A stretch of DNA of 64,000 nucleotides from Colwellia sp. (GTDB lineage Bacteria > Pseudomonadota > Gammaproteobacteria > Enterobacterales > Alteromonadaceae). The DNA lies in assembly GCA_013215655.1 (NCBI GenBank), contig JABSOX010000002.1, positions 37,125-101,124 of the forward strand, written 5' to 3'. A program made the position numbers and the translations under genes. Positions 17,742 through 26,705 of this stretch are shown here, one piece after another; the stretch's first letter is position 1, and every line of letters begins with the position of its first letter. Below the pieces are notes generated by a model. The model had not been told where the DNA came from. It worked only from the letters and a program-made list of their open reading frames with translations, and did no database searches.

Positions 17742-20357
17742 ATGAACGATCTTTCTAAAATAGAACTGCAGGATAAAAGATTGTCGCAGCAGTCATCGGG
17801 TCGCGGTGCATCTAATTTGTGGTTGAAACAATCATTAAGACTTTTGCATCATGAATTGCGTCGTGGTGAGTTAACCATCATTTTTTTAGCTATTGTCTTA
17901 GCCGTCGCCACCGTGTTTTCATTAACGGGTTTCTCTGGACAAATAAAACAAGCAATTGTTGCCAATAGCACCAATACCATCGCAGCTGATCGGGTCTTTA
18001 GTGGTACAAGTAAAATTAGTGTTGAAATACTTGAAAAAGCTGAACAATCAAACCTTAAACTAGCCAGAAAAATTGAAACCGAATCGATGGTTTTTGCTGA
18101 TGATAAAATGCTTTTAAGTGAACTTTCAGCGGTCAGTAATTCTTACCCATTACGAGGTGAGTTACTAGTGAAAACCCAGCTTGATCAAATGGATCCTGTT
18201 GCTGTTAATGCACCTCCAGAAGGAAGTGTATGGGTTGAGCGTAGCGTATTAGGGCGATTAGGTGTAAAAATTGGTGATGAGGTTGAAATTGGTGAAGCAA
18301 CTTTTATCATTGCTGGCATCGTTACCGATATTCCTGATAAAAGTTATCAAATGCTCATTGCCGGACCAACAATATATTTAAATATCCTTGATATGCCAAA
18401 AACTCAGCTTATACAGCCGGGTAGTCGCATGTGGTACATGTATTTGTTTGCTGGAGAAGTAGCGGATATTGAATCGTTTGAAGAATGGGTTAAACCCAAG
18501 GTAAACGAAGCGCAAAATTGGTACAGCGCTAAACAAGCACAAAACAGATTATCTTCAACATTAGACAGTGCTGAGCGTTTTCTCTCTTTAGCAAGTATGT
18601 TAGGAATAGTGCTTGCAGCGGTTGCAGTAGCAGTAGCTAGTCGACGTTATGGACAACGACATCAATCAGTTGTTGCAGTATTTAGAGCTTTAGGTGCTTC
18701 AATCAGTCATATTCGAAAACTTTATACATTTCATTGGAGCTTATTAAGTTTAATTAGTATTTTGGTGGGCTTATGTTTAGGTTATGTTTTAGTCCTTATT
18801 GGCGCTAGTGCTATCGAAAGTTATCTTTCTTTAGATGATACGCCATTAACTTATACACCATTTCTAACCGCTATCTTTACCGGGCTTTTGTGCGCAATAG
18901 CTTTTGCTATTCACCCTATTAAAGAACTTGTTAATACTTCACCTTTGTCAGTGATTAGAGGTTTTAAAAATAACAAACTTGCGCGTTTTGGTTGGTATCA
19001 ACTTCCGCCTTTAGCTGCCTTATTTATTTTATTACTACTCTTTAGTGGTGATGCGATTATGAGTATTGCCTTATTAGGCGGCGGCCTGTTTGTTTCGTTT
19101 TTATTATTGCTTTTTGGTAATAGTATTATGAGTGCAGGTCGAACGGTTGGCACAAAAGCGGGTAAGTCTTGGCATTTGGCGCTAGCAAATTTGAAACGTA
19201 GAGCAAGTGAAAACAGTGTTCAATTGGTCAGTTTTACTATTGCAATAAAATTATTGTTACTTATTACGGTAATGAAAACCTCGATAGTGGATGAATGGCA
19301 AGATCAGTTTCCTGAGGATACTCCTAATCAATATTTAGTTAATATTGCTCCACATGAAGTACCCGTACTTAAGCAGTTTACTATTGATCATGATATTCCT
19401 AATCGGGGTTTCTTCTCTATTTATCGTGGCCGATTATCAGCAATAAACGGCGAAGCAACGATATCGATGGAAGATGATGAAGTAGACAATTCCTCTGAAG
19501 AAAAAGATGAACAAATTAAGGAAGAGGATGCTGAACAAAGTGGCCGCGAAGGAATGGGACGTGAATTGGGACTTACATGGCTTAATGACGTTCCGATGGA
19601 AAATAGAATTCTCGAAGGGAGTTGGTGGCAAGCCGATGATAATAAACCGCAGGTTTCAATTGAAAGTGGTATCGCGGAACGACTAAAAATAGTATTAGGT
19701 GACCAACTCTCTTTCTCAATTGATTCACAAGAAGTAACCGCTGAAGTGACCAGTATTCGAGAAGTTGATTGGGAAACCCGTCAATTAAATTTCATTATGA
19801 TATTTAATGAATCGGTACTGAAAGATTTTCCTGCCACGGCAATTTCTGCATGGAATATACCTGAAAACAAAAAGGATGATTTTTTTAAATTATTATCTGA
19901 GCACCCAACATTAACTTACATTGATTTTGAAGCCATTATGGAGCAGTTACATACCTTGATTGAACAAGTATCAATAGCGATAGAGTTAATTTTAGTCTTA
20001 GTTGTACTTGCCGGTAGTTTAGTTTTAGTTGCCCAAGTTCAGGCTAGTATGGAAGATCGTGAACGAGAGCTCGCTATATTACGTACATTAGGCGCAAAAG
20101 GCTCTCTGTTACGTAATAGTATTTTATTTGAGTTTGTAGCTTTAGGTGCTATCGCAGGGCTAATGGCAAGTATTGGTATGGAAATAGGTGTGTTTATTCT
20201 TCAAACTCAAGCGTTTGAAATGGCCGGAAGTTTTCATTTTAAATATTGGTTAATGGGCATTGGTGCGGGTGCTGGTTTTGTTGGTTTAATTGGCATGTTA
20301 AGTTGTTATCGCTTATTAAATTTAACGAGTGTGACCTTAATCCGTAGAACCATGTAA
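17742..20357 (+). CDS. ybbP: FtsX-like ABC permease, YbbP-type
   Basis: An 871-residue membrane protein with the double-FtsX architecture of YbbP. Helix 1 is near residue 45-65, followed by a large periplasmic domain, then helices at ~275-430. A second membrane block (~470-520) precedes another periplasmic domain containing an acidic insert (SSEEKDEQIKEEDAEQ), and a C-terminal FtsX block (~745-865) contains ERELAILRTLGAKGSLLRN, the coupling motif. It pairs with YbbA. Length agrees with the family (about 800-850) plus the acidic insert. Confidence 0.92.
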   Translation: MNDLSKIELQDKRLSQQSSGRGASNLWLKQSLRLLHHELRRGELTIIFLAIVLAVATVFSLTGFSGQIKQAIVANSTNTIAADRVFSGTSKISVEILEKAEQSNLKLARKIETESMVFADDKMLLSELSAVSNSYPLRGELLVKTQLDQMDPVAVNAPPEGSVWVERSVLGRLGVKIGDEVEIGEATFIIAGIVTDIPDKSYQMLIAGPTIYLNILDMPKTQLIQPGSRMWYMYLFAGEVADIESFEEWVKPKVNEAQNWYSAKQAQNRLSSTLDSAERFLSLASMLGIVLAAVAVAVASRRYGQRHQSVVAVFRALGASISHIRKLYTFHWSLLSLISILVGLCLGYVLVLIGASAIESYLSLDDTPLTYTPFLTAIFTGLLCAIAFAIHPIKELVNTSPLSVIRGFKNNKLARFGWYQLPPLAALFILLLLFSGDAIMSIALLGGGLFVSFLLLLFGNSIMSAGRTVGTKAGKSWHLALANLKRRASENSVQLVSFTIAIKLLLLITVMKTSIVDEWQDQFPEDTPNQYLVNIAPHEVPVLKQFTIDHDIPNRGFFSIYRGRLSAINGEATISMEDDEVDNSSEEKDEQIKEEDAEQSGREGMGRELGLTWLNDVPMENRILEGSWWQADDNKPQVSIESGIAERLKIVLGDQLSFSIDSQEVTAEVTSIREVDWETRQLNFIMIFNESVLKDFPATAISAWNIPENKKDDFFKLLSEHPTLTYIDFEAIMEQLHTLIEQVSIAIELILVLVVLAGSLVLVAQVQASMEDRERELAILRTLGAKGSLLRNSILFEFVALGAIAGLMASIGMEIGVFILQTQAFEMAGSFHFKYWLMGIGAGAGFVGLIGMLSCYRLLNLTSVTLIRRTM

Positions 20358-20379
20358 TAGCAAATAGATTAATCACTGC

Positions 20380-20432
20380 CAACAACCTCAATATGCTGAA
20401 ACTCGCATCTTGAGGTTGTTTGGGTATAATAC
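20380..20432. repeat. Long hairpin with MITE-like end, possible terminator
   Basis: AACAACCTCAATATGC pairs with GCATCTTGAGGTTGTT around an 8-base loop, between ybbP and the AI-2E gene. The right arm runs on into GGGTATAATACC. This end matches the terminus of the 54.1-kb MITE at about 18 of 26 positions. It may act as the ybbP terminator, although the T-run is short. Confidence 0.55.
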
Positions 20433-20459
20433 CTTCAAATTATATTAGAACTTAACGCT

Positions 20460-21494
20460 ATGACCTTATTGCCAAAATCTGACGGAGTGGTAAAAGTACT
20501 CGTTGTTACTGCTGCTTTGTTTATTGTTTTAGCGGGTATAAAAACAGCAAGTAACCTTTTAGTACCTTTTCTTCTTTCCGTATTTATTGCTATTATTTGT
20601 AATCCGATTATCGTTAAAGCGGCTAAATATAAAATACCAAAAGCCTTGGCAGTTGTTATTGTTATTGCCATTTTTGTTACCATCGCGTTGTCTTTGGCAG
20701 GATTAGTGGGGCAATCACTAGCGGAATTATCGCAAAAAATTCCCGAATATCGAGTACAACTTAAAGAGCAATTTTCTTGGTTAACAACCACACTTGAAAG
20801 TTATAATATTCAAATATCCTCCGAATTATTGATTGAGTACTTTGATCCCGCTGCTGCGATGGGTTTAGCTACGGATATGTTAAGTGGATTAGGCAGTGTT
20901 ATGGCCAACCTATTTTTAATAATTATCACGGTAATTTTTATGTTATTTGAGGCTTCATCATTGCCAGTTAAGCTTCATTTAGCACTTGATGATCCTGAAA
21001 TGCGGATGAATCAAATTGATCGTTTTGTAACATCAGTAAACAATTATTTAGCAATCAAAACGTTAGTTAGTATCGCTACCGGTGTTTGTGTCTCTCTGAT
21101 GTTATGGATATTTGGTTTGGACTTTTTTCTTTTATGGGGAGTCTTAGCATTTTTACTCAATTATATTCCTAATATTGGTTCTATAATTGCGGCAGTGCCG
21201 GCGATGTCTCTAGCCGTTTTACAACTGGGTATCGCTGAAGCGGGATTTATCGGTTTGGGTTATATGATTATCAATATGGTAATGGGCAATGTTATTGAAC
21301 CTCGATATTTAGGCAAAGGATTAGGGCTTTCAACCTTAGTGGTCTTTTTATCGTTGATCTTTTGGGGCTGGTTATTAGGTACTGTTGGTATGTTGTTATC
21401 TGTTCCTCTAACCATGGTGATTAAAATTGCTCTAGAATCCTCACAAGAAGGACGTTGGTTTGCGGTGATGCTGTCCAACGAAGAGAGCTCTTAA
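20460..21494 (+). CDS. AI-2E family transporter (PerM/YhhT-like permease)
   Basis: A 344-residue polytopic protein of the AI-2 exporter superfamily (PF01594). It has paired N-terminal helices (residues ~12-75), a cytoplasmic or amphipathic segment (~85-140), and C-terminal helices including LNYIPNIGSIIAAVPAM, the family hallmark, and NVIEPRYLGKGLGLSTLVVFLSL. Substrates of most members are unknown; some export autoinducer-2 or act as Na+/H+ antiporters. Monocistronic after the hairpin at 20.4 kb. Confidence 0.88.
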   Translation: MTLLPKSDGVVKVLVVTAALFIVLAGIKTASNLLVPFLLSVFIAIICNPIIVKAAKYKIPKALAVVIVIAIFVTIALSLAGLVGQSLAELSQKIPEYRVQLKEQFSWLTTTLESYNIQISSELLIEYFDPAAAMGLATDMLSGLGSVMANLFLIIITVIFMLFEASSLPVKLHLALDDPEMRMNQIDRFVTSVNNYLAIKTLVSIATGVCVSLMLWIFGLDFFLLWGVLAFLLNYIPNIGSIIAAVPAMSLAVLQLGIAEAGFIGLGYMIINMVMGNVIEPRYLGKGLGLSTLVVFLSLIFWGWLLGTVGMLLSVPLTMVIKIALESSQEGRWFAVMLSNEESS

Positions 21495-21613
21495 GGAAAT
21501 TGAGTCTTACTCTTTCTTACATTTTTAAACGTTTTTTAGACAGTTAATTTGCTGATTTACATTCATTAAAAGTTGATAATGGTTTTATTATAAAGTTTCT
21601 CAAGGTGAAGCCT

Positions 21614-22228
21614 TTGTCATTATCACTTTTATCTTTTAAGTATGTAAAAAATACCGTTACTACCATTACCACATCATTTTTATTATGTTGTGCTTTCTCT
21701 AGTAATGCAGAAGATAGTTTTTCAATATTTATTTCAAGTGAACATCAAAGTGAAGATCAAATTAATGGTTTTGGTGTCTCTGCGTTATTAAAAAATTCAG
21801 AATCAAATATTGGTGTTTCAATATTTTCATCTATTGCACCATCTGAGGTTATTGATACTCGAGGGTTTAATCAACACTATATCGCTTGGGAGGTTGGCGC
21901 TAAGTTTGGTTACTTCTCCGATGTGTTTTTTTATGCCGAGCTAGGTTTTGATTTTGGTGAATTGACACTTCAAAGTCGAGGTGAAGATGACCGTTATGAC
22001 TATCATGATGACGATGGAGAATTTGATTTTACAGACTTTATTGAAATCAGAAACCGAGTGCATGATAACTCTAATGATATCGACGGCTATGTTGGTATTG
22101 GTGCTGGTTATGATTTTGGACGCTTTCAAATTGAAGCATTCACCCGCTATCGACAAATAGATGGTGAATTTTGGAAAGCTGATAATCAAGCATTTGCTGG
22201 GGTCAGAGCTTCACTTTCCTTTTTCTAA
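21614..22228 (+). CDS. Small outer-membrane beta-barrel protein
   Basis: A ~204-residue secreted protein: a signal peptide ending near CAFSSNAED is followed by alternating amphipathic strands and a terminal Phe (GVRASLSFF), as in outer-membrane barrels. An Asp-rich stretch (DDRYDYHDDDGEFDF) near residue 130 may be an extracellular loop. The track start is GTG 21605, but AAGGTGA at 21602-21608 is a full Shine-Dalgarno placed 5 nt before TTG 21614, so I choose the TTG. No specific family recognised; the fold call is inference. Confidence 0.65.
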   Translation: MSLSLLSFKYVKNTVTTITTSFLLCCAFSSNAEDSFSIFISSEHQSEDQINGFGVSALLKNSESNIGVSIFSSIAPSEVIDTRGFNQHYIAWEVGAKFGYFSDVFFYAELGFDFGELTLQSRGEDDRYDYHDDDGEFDFTDFIEIRNRVHDNSNDIDGYVGIGAGYDFGRFQIEAFTRYRQIDGEFWKADNQAFAGVRASLSFF

Positions 22229-22257
22229 AAAGTTTTATCAAAAATGGAGCAAATAAT

Positions 22258-22689
22258 TTAATTAAAAAATTTAGTTATGAAGGTGACAAATTTATTTTCT
22301 GTTTGTAGCTGAGGTGCATATTCATAACTGTTTTTGAGAATAGTTAAGCGTAATGATAAAGTAGCGCCGTGTCCCCAAGGCCACCAAATGGCCAGTACTG
22401 CAGGTTGTGTATCTGTTGCAGGGCGAGTAAATAACTTTTGCTCTTTAGTTACTTTTGCTAATTCACCTAACTGAGTCTTTAATTCTTTAGGGGCTTTTTT
22501 AATGGTTTTTCTATCCCATTCATCAACAAAATTACTACGTAACACTGCCAATGTTTGCTCTGCTTTTCCGTTGGCAAACTCAGACAACATTACTTGACGA
22601 GATTCTTCCCAACGCCAATTCAATAGGTCTTTAAGTGGCTCAGTGATATCTAAAGTTACTGCTGATATTTCTTCAAAGCTAAGTGTCAT
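22258..22689 (-). CDS. Conserved-looking hypothetical protein
   Basis: A 143-residue soluble protein with no signal peptide or membrane segment. It has an aromatic- and Gly-rich core (VLAIWWPWGHGATLSLRL, residues ~98-115). I do not recognise the family. It is convergent with the outer-membrane protein gene and lies 81 nt downstream of... no shared operon partner is obvious; rlmF lies upstream on the same strand at 22770, so it starts 80 nt after the rlmF stop and could be cotranscribed. Confidence 0.6.
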   Translation of the reverse strand: MTLSFEEISAVTLDITEPLKDLLNWRWEESRQVMLSEFANGKAEQTLAVLRSNFVDEWDRKTIKKAPKELKTQLGELAKVTKEQKLFTRPATDTQPAVLAIWWPWGHGATLSLRLTILKNSYEYAPQLQTENKFVTFITKFFN

Positions 22690-22769
22690 TGATAATCCGT
22701 CATACCTTCTTTTTATTAGATACTGATAATATCTTATTTATACTTAAAAAATCAAAGCTCTAATGAGAT

Positions 22770-23741
22770 TTATTTGCGATAAAACCAGGCTTGTTGTTGT
22801 TCTTTATTTAAAAAGCTCCATGCAATAAAACGGCTGGTTTTTTGGCCTTGAGCCATTTTTATAATTTTAATCTCTACTACCTTTGCTTTTTTCAATGCTT
22901 GTTTTATGGCACTTAAATTATCTTTTTTTGATATTAAACTGGTAAACCATAAGACTTGTTGTTGATAATGACAGCTTTCGTTGATGATATTTTTGATAAA
23001 GGTTAATTCACCCCCTGCGCACCATAACTCTGCATTTTGGCCACCAAAATTTAACTTAACTTCTTGGTTTCTTTTGTTAGTGCTTGGAGGGCTTTTAGCT
23101 TTATCTTTAGTTATATTTAAGTTTTGCCATTTACGTTGAGAACCTTGTGTCGCCTCTTCAATTGAACGGTGAAAGGGAGGATTACACATGGTTAAATCAT
23201 ATTTTTTATCAGCCTGTAATATTCCCTTAAATATTGATTTAGTATCTTCCTGTAATACACATGTTATTGCGTCATCAAGGTGAATATTGGCTTGAATATT
23301 CTTGTTAGCATATTCTATTGATATGGGATCAATATCTGTTGCGACAAAACGCCATTTATATTGCTGGTGCCCAAGTAATGGATAAATACAGCTGGCGCCA
23401 GTACCAATATCGACAACGGTAATATTTTCACTGTTGGGGATTTTATTGTTGTTAGTTGTTTTTAATAAATCGGCTAAATAATGAATATAATCAATACGTC
23501 CCGGTATTGGTGGGCATAAATAACCTTGAGGTATATCCCAGTGGGTAATTTTATAATGTTGTTTTAGTAATGCTAAGTTTAATGCTTTTACCGCATTAGC
23601 ATCGGAGAAATCGATGCTTAAATTTTGATATTTATTGGTATAAATAAAGGGGGCTAGTGTAGGGGAACTTAACGCCAGTGCGGTAAAGTCATAACCGTAT
23701 TTATGAACATTTCTCGGATGAAGATTATCTTTTATTTGCAT
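22770..23741 (-). CDS. rlmF: 23S rRNA (adenine1618-N6)-methyltransferase
   Basis: A ~323-residue RlmF. The start is set at ATG 23741 because homologues begin shortly before LHPRN.HKYGYDFTAL; the longer ORF-track start at 23798 would overlap the upstream gene. It has the family hallmark LCPPIPGRIDYIHYLADLL, SAM motif I VVDIGTGASCIYPLL, and the adenine-pocket motif NPPFHRS. It methylates A1618 of 23S rRNA. The gap to the upstream DUF2947-like gene is 7 nt, so the pair is an operon. Confidence 0.93.
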   Translation of the reverse strand: MQIKDNLHPRNVHKYGYDFTALALSSPTLAPFIYTNKYQNLSIDFSDANAVKALNLALLKQHYKITHWDIPQGYLCPPIPGRIDYIHYLADLLKTTNNNKIPNSENITVVDIGTGASCIYPLLGHQQYKWRFVATDIDPISIEYANKNIQANIHLDDAITCVLQEDTKSIFKGILQADKKYDLTMCNPPFHRSIEEATQGSQRKWQNLNITKDKAKSPPSTNKRNQEVKLNFGGQNAELWCAGGELTFIKNIINESCHYQQQVLWFTSLISKKDNLSAIKQALKKAKVVEIKIIKMAQGQKTSRFIAWSFLNKEQQQAWFYRK

Positions 23742-23748
23742 AGCGCTA

Positions 23749-24222
23749 TTAGGGTTTTGAACCGATTTTAAATGAACCGTTTGACATAAACTGCACAACT
23801 TCTTTGCGTTTTTTTCCGATCAATAATGTCCCATCATCCATAAACAAGAAGTTTTTCCAACAACGTTGAAAAACAGCCCATGTTGTTTCGATGATGTTAC
23901 TTCTTGAAGAGCAAAAATAGACAACCGTATTATTATCCCAATGTAGGTGTTCAATCATTAGTTCAGGAAGCGCTTCATCTTCGCTATCCCATCTAGGTTC
24001 CCACTGACCATTGTCTTGCCAAGTATCCGTATTAAAAGCCCAATCGCCACTTTTAAAGAAATCGGGATGATCAACTTGTTTACTGATAAAAGTATCCCAA
24101 AGGATGTTAGCTCTACTCACTGACATCGGTTTGATTTTTGTGACATCAGACTCTTTAATGGGTAAGCTTTTGTGTTTAAAAATCCAAGCGTTTTTGAGCT
24201 GATCTAGCGAGGTATAACTCAT
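23749..24222 (-). CDS. DUF2947-like protein
   Basis: A 157-residue soluble protein beginning MSYTSLDQLKNAWIFKHKSLPI and rich in Trp and acidic residues (GQWEPRWDSEDEALPE). The pattern KNAWIF.H.SLPI...IKPM is what I associate with DUF2947, but this is recall rather than a search. It has no known function. It sits 7 nt upstream of rlmF on the same strand and likely shares its transcript. Confidence 0.6.
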   Translation of the reverse strand: MSYTSLDQLKNAWIFKHKSLPIKESDVTKIKPMSVSRANILWDTFISKQVDHPDFFKSGDWAFNTDTWQDNGQWEPRWDSEDEALPELMIEHLHWDNNTVVYFCSSRSNIIETTWAVFQRCWKNFLFMDDGTLLIGKKRKEVVQFMSNGSFKIGSKP

Positions 24223-24324
24223 CGTATTTATTGTTCTATTGTGATTTCTAAAAAGGCGAAGGAATTATAACAGAGTGATGGCAATACCAAACTACTTAAA
24301 TTATTTGAATGTGATGAAACAACT

Positions 24325-24350
24325 AAAAGGCTCCCTATTAGAGAGCTTTA
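24325..24350 (-). terminator. Terminator after the methyltransferase gene
   Basis: On the minus strand GCTCTC-TAATA-GGGAGC, flanked by AAA and CTTTT, then a U-rich stretch. It is 26 nt beyond the methyltransferase stop and separates that operon from the DUF2947-rlmF operon. Confidence 0.65.
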
Positions 24351-24375
24351 TTTTGATCGGAGTATATGATTAATT

Positions 24376-25149
24376 TTAGGTAGATGATTTTTTAAATTTA
24401 AAAACAAATCTATCGGTTTTTCCTCTTACGGCAGGATCAAAAACCATTTTACTGTAATCGTCACTTTTGTTTTGTAAGAAACTCGCTTCAGCATCTAATG
24501 AAAATCCAGCTTCTGCAAGTTCATCACGGACACGTTGATGATGAATTCGGTGTAATTTAGGGTTGTGTTCTCCAGCACCTGATTCCATATCTATGAGTCC
24601 TAAAGTGCCTCCGGGTTTAAGGGCGTTTTTCAATTGACTTAATATTTTCATACGTGTTTCTTTAGGAACAACAGAATATAAGTCATGGTAGTTGAGTACA
24701 ACAGTCACCACATCAACTTCATTGTTTAAATCAAACTCACCAAATTCTTTTTTATAATGAGTTACGTTTGCTAAGCGGTTATTGGCGGTGCGTTTATTAA
24801 ATTCTTTACCAAATCTGCCATCCATAATCTCTAAAATGAATTTATTATTTTGCGCAATAACTTTACCTTTTTTACCTACGCGGTGTGATATAACTTCCGT
24901 GTAATAACCCCCACTAGAAAGTACTTCTAAAACAGTCATACCGGGCTCAATACCAAAAAACTGCATAACTTCTTGCGGCTTACGACCAACATCTATTTCT
25001 TTGTCTTTTTCTGCACGATGTTCAGATTGTAAAGCTTTGCTGAACTGCACTTCATTAGCAGCGAAACTTATTGAAGTATATGAACTGACGATTGCTGACA
25101 GGCTTATTGCTATTAATGTTTTTTTTAAGTAATTACCTTTAGTTAACAT
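24376..25149 (-). CDS. Exported SAM-dependent methyltransferase-like protein
   Basis: A 257-residue protein of the COG4798 predicted-methyltransferase type. The N-terminus has a signal peptide (LIAISLSAIVSSYTSISFAANE). The mature part begins HRAEKDKEIDVGRKPQEVMQFFGI, followed by a degenerate SAM motif I (VLEVLSSGGYYTEV), motif II-like VVTVVLNYHDLY, and KPGGTLGLID. Family members are predicted to be periplasmic, which is odd for a SAM-dependent enzyme; substrate unknown. It lies 16 nt after the MATE gene and is probably cotranscribed with it. Confidence 0.8.
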   Translation of the reverse strand: MLTKGNYLKKTLIAISLSAIVSSYTSISFAANEVQFSKALQSEHRAEKDKEIDVGRKPQEVMQFFGIEPGMTVLEVLSSGGYYTEVISHRVGKKGKVIAQNNKFILEIMDGRFGKEFNKRTANNRLANVTHYKKEFGEFDLNNEVDVVTVVLNYHDLYSVVPKETRMKILSQLKNALKPGGTLGLIDMESGAGEHNPKLHRIHHQRVRDELAEAGFSLDAEASFLQNKSDDYSKMVFDPAVRGKTDRFVFKFKKSST

Positions 25150-25165
25150 AAATATTCTCCGTATT

Positions 25166-26569
25166 TTAGTGGGTACTGATTAAAGAGGGGGCTGTTGATA
25201 CTTGAGCTTTATTGTTTTCTACTGCTTTTCGTTTTTTGAATAAATAAATAACATATAAGCCACTGCTCAGATGACCAAGCATAATAGCTTGGAAAAAGCT
25301 GTTTTCACTCGCAATCAGTGCACCAATAAAAGCTATCGGTAATAAAAGTAATAGTCGGTGCACAATGCCAACCGAGCTTGCTTGTAAAGTTTTCCCTTCA
25401 CTGTTAAGGCATGATTGATAAACAATCGCGCAACCTGCGCCAATATAACCTATGGGAACCCAAATTAAGAAATCTGTTATTAAGCGTGCAACGGCACTTT
25501 CAGGGCAAATAAAATAAGAAAGTAAATCGCTATTAATATAAAGCACAATAGCCAATATCGATTGACTTAATACCACGGTAATAAAAGTAATAAAATATGC
25601 CTCTTTCACTCTACTCAAATGTCCAGACCAATAGTTTGTGCCAATAATGCAGGGCATTGAGGTGGTTAATACCATGGGCAGTAACAGTAAAATAGATTCT
25701 ATTCTTAAGATGAAAGCAAATGCGGCGACATAGGTGTAATCAATAGAAGCGGCGATCATAGTTAATAAAGCAATACTTATAGGCGTAATAAGTTGCTGTA
25801 ATATAATGAATAATCCATCATGCTGTGAGGAAAAAACGGTGATACGTAGCTCAGCGAATGATGGTAATTCAAGCTCTGTTTTATTCACAAGTAGTAATAA
25901 TGAGATAAACGCAAACAGCATATCAACAGATACATGACTTAACGCTAAGCCTGATAATCCTTGAAGATGCCAAGTACTTTCGGGGGTTAATAAAGCGATA
26001 GCTAAAATACTTTTTACTAATAACCAAGATAACATCAAACCGCTGGCTAATTTAGTATTACCTAAAGCGCGTAATATCGCATTTACTTGCCAGATAATGG
26101 TTAAAAATATCCAACCTAAGTAACGTGTATTTAAATAAGTATTTTGTGTATTGGCAAAATCAATGGTGCTATCAATGGAGTTTGACCAAGACTTGCTACC
26201 CAATAATGCAAGTAAATTGTCATTCATTGCGTAAAAGAACAATGATAAAAGCGAGACAACTAATACTGAAATAATGATTGAGCTTGAAATGACTTTGGCT
26301 AATTTTTCTTTGTGCAAACAAGCGTATTTAACGACTTTGTTATTTGTTCTGACACTGGTACCAATGGCAATAGCAGCGATAGCTGTGGTGATAGGCAGTG
26401 TAAAACCTAAAGCAGTAAGAACATGTTCGCCATTAAGCGCAAGTAAACTAGACTCTAATAAATCATAGGCGAATAGCGCAAGTATGGCACCAACCATAGG
26501 TACAGATGACTTCCATATGACTTGATGAATTTTTGCATGGGTAAACCAATTTTTTAATTGTTGATCCAT
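25166..26569 (-). CDS. MATE-family efflux transporter
   Basis: A 467-residue membrane protein with about twelve hydrophobic helices in two halves, consistent with the multidrug and toxin extrusion family. The N-terminal helix carries IWKSSVPMVGAILALFAYDLLES, and the second half begins near residue 235 with LFIILQQLITPISIALLTM. It is diverged from NorM, so drug substrates cannot be predicted. It precedes the exported methyltransferase by 16 nt. Confidence 0.83.
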   Translation of the reverse strand: MDQQLKNWFTHAKIHQVIWKSSVPMVGAILALFAYDLLESSLLALNGEHVLTALGFTLPITTAIAAIAIGTSVRTNNKVVKYACLHKEKLAKVISSSIIISVLVVSLLSLFFYAMNDNLLALLGSKSWSNSIDSTIDFANTQNTYLNTRYLGWIFLTIIWQVNAILRALGNTKLASGLMLSWLLVKSILAIALLTPESTWHLQGLSGLALSHVSVDMLFAFISLLLLVNKTELELPSFAELRITVFSSQHDGLFIILQQLITPISIALLTMIAASIDYTYVAAFAFILRIESILLLLPMVLTTSMPCIIGTNYWSGHLSRVKEAYFITFITVVLSQSILAIVLYINSDLLSYFICPESAVARLITDFLIWVPIGYIGAGCAIVYQSCLNSEGKTLQASSVGIVHRLLLLLPIAFIGALIASENSFFQAIMLGHLSSGLYVIYLFKKRKAVENNKAQVSTAPSLISTH

Positions 26570-26705
26570 CTAAGTTAACAATACTCAATAATTGACATCT
26601 TTTAACTAGATAGTGATTGTTGCCATTTAATTTCAGTTAGGAATGTAACATTTGATGTACTAAAGTGAGGAGGATTTTTCTGTTCACGTTAAAAGCTTAT
26701 TAAAT

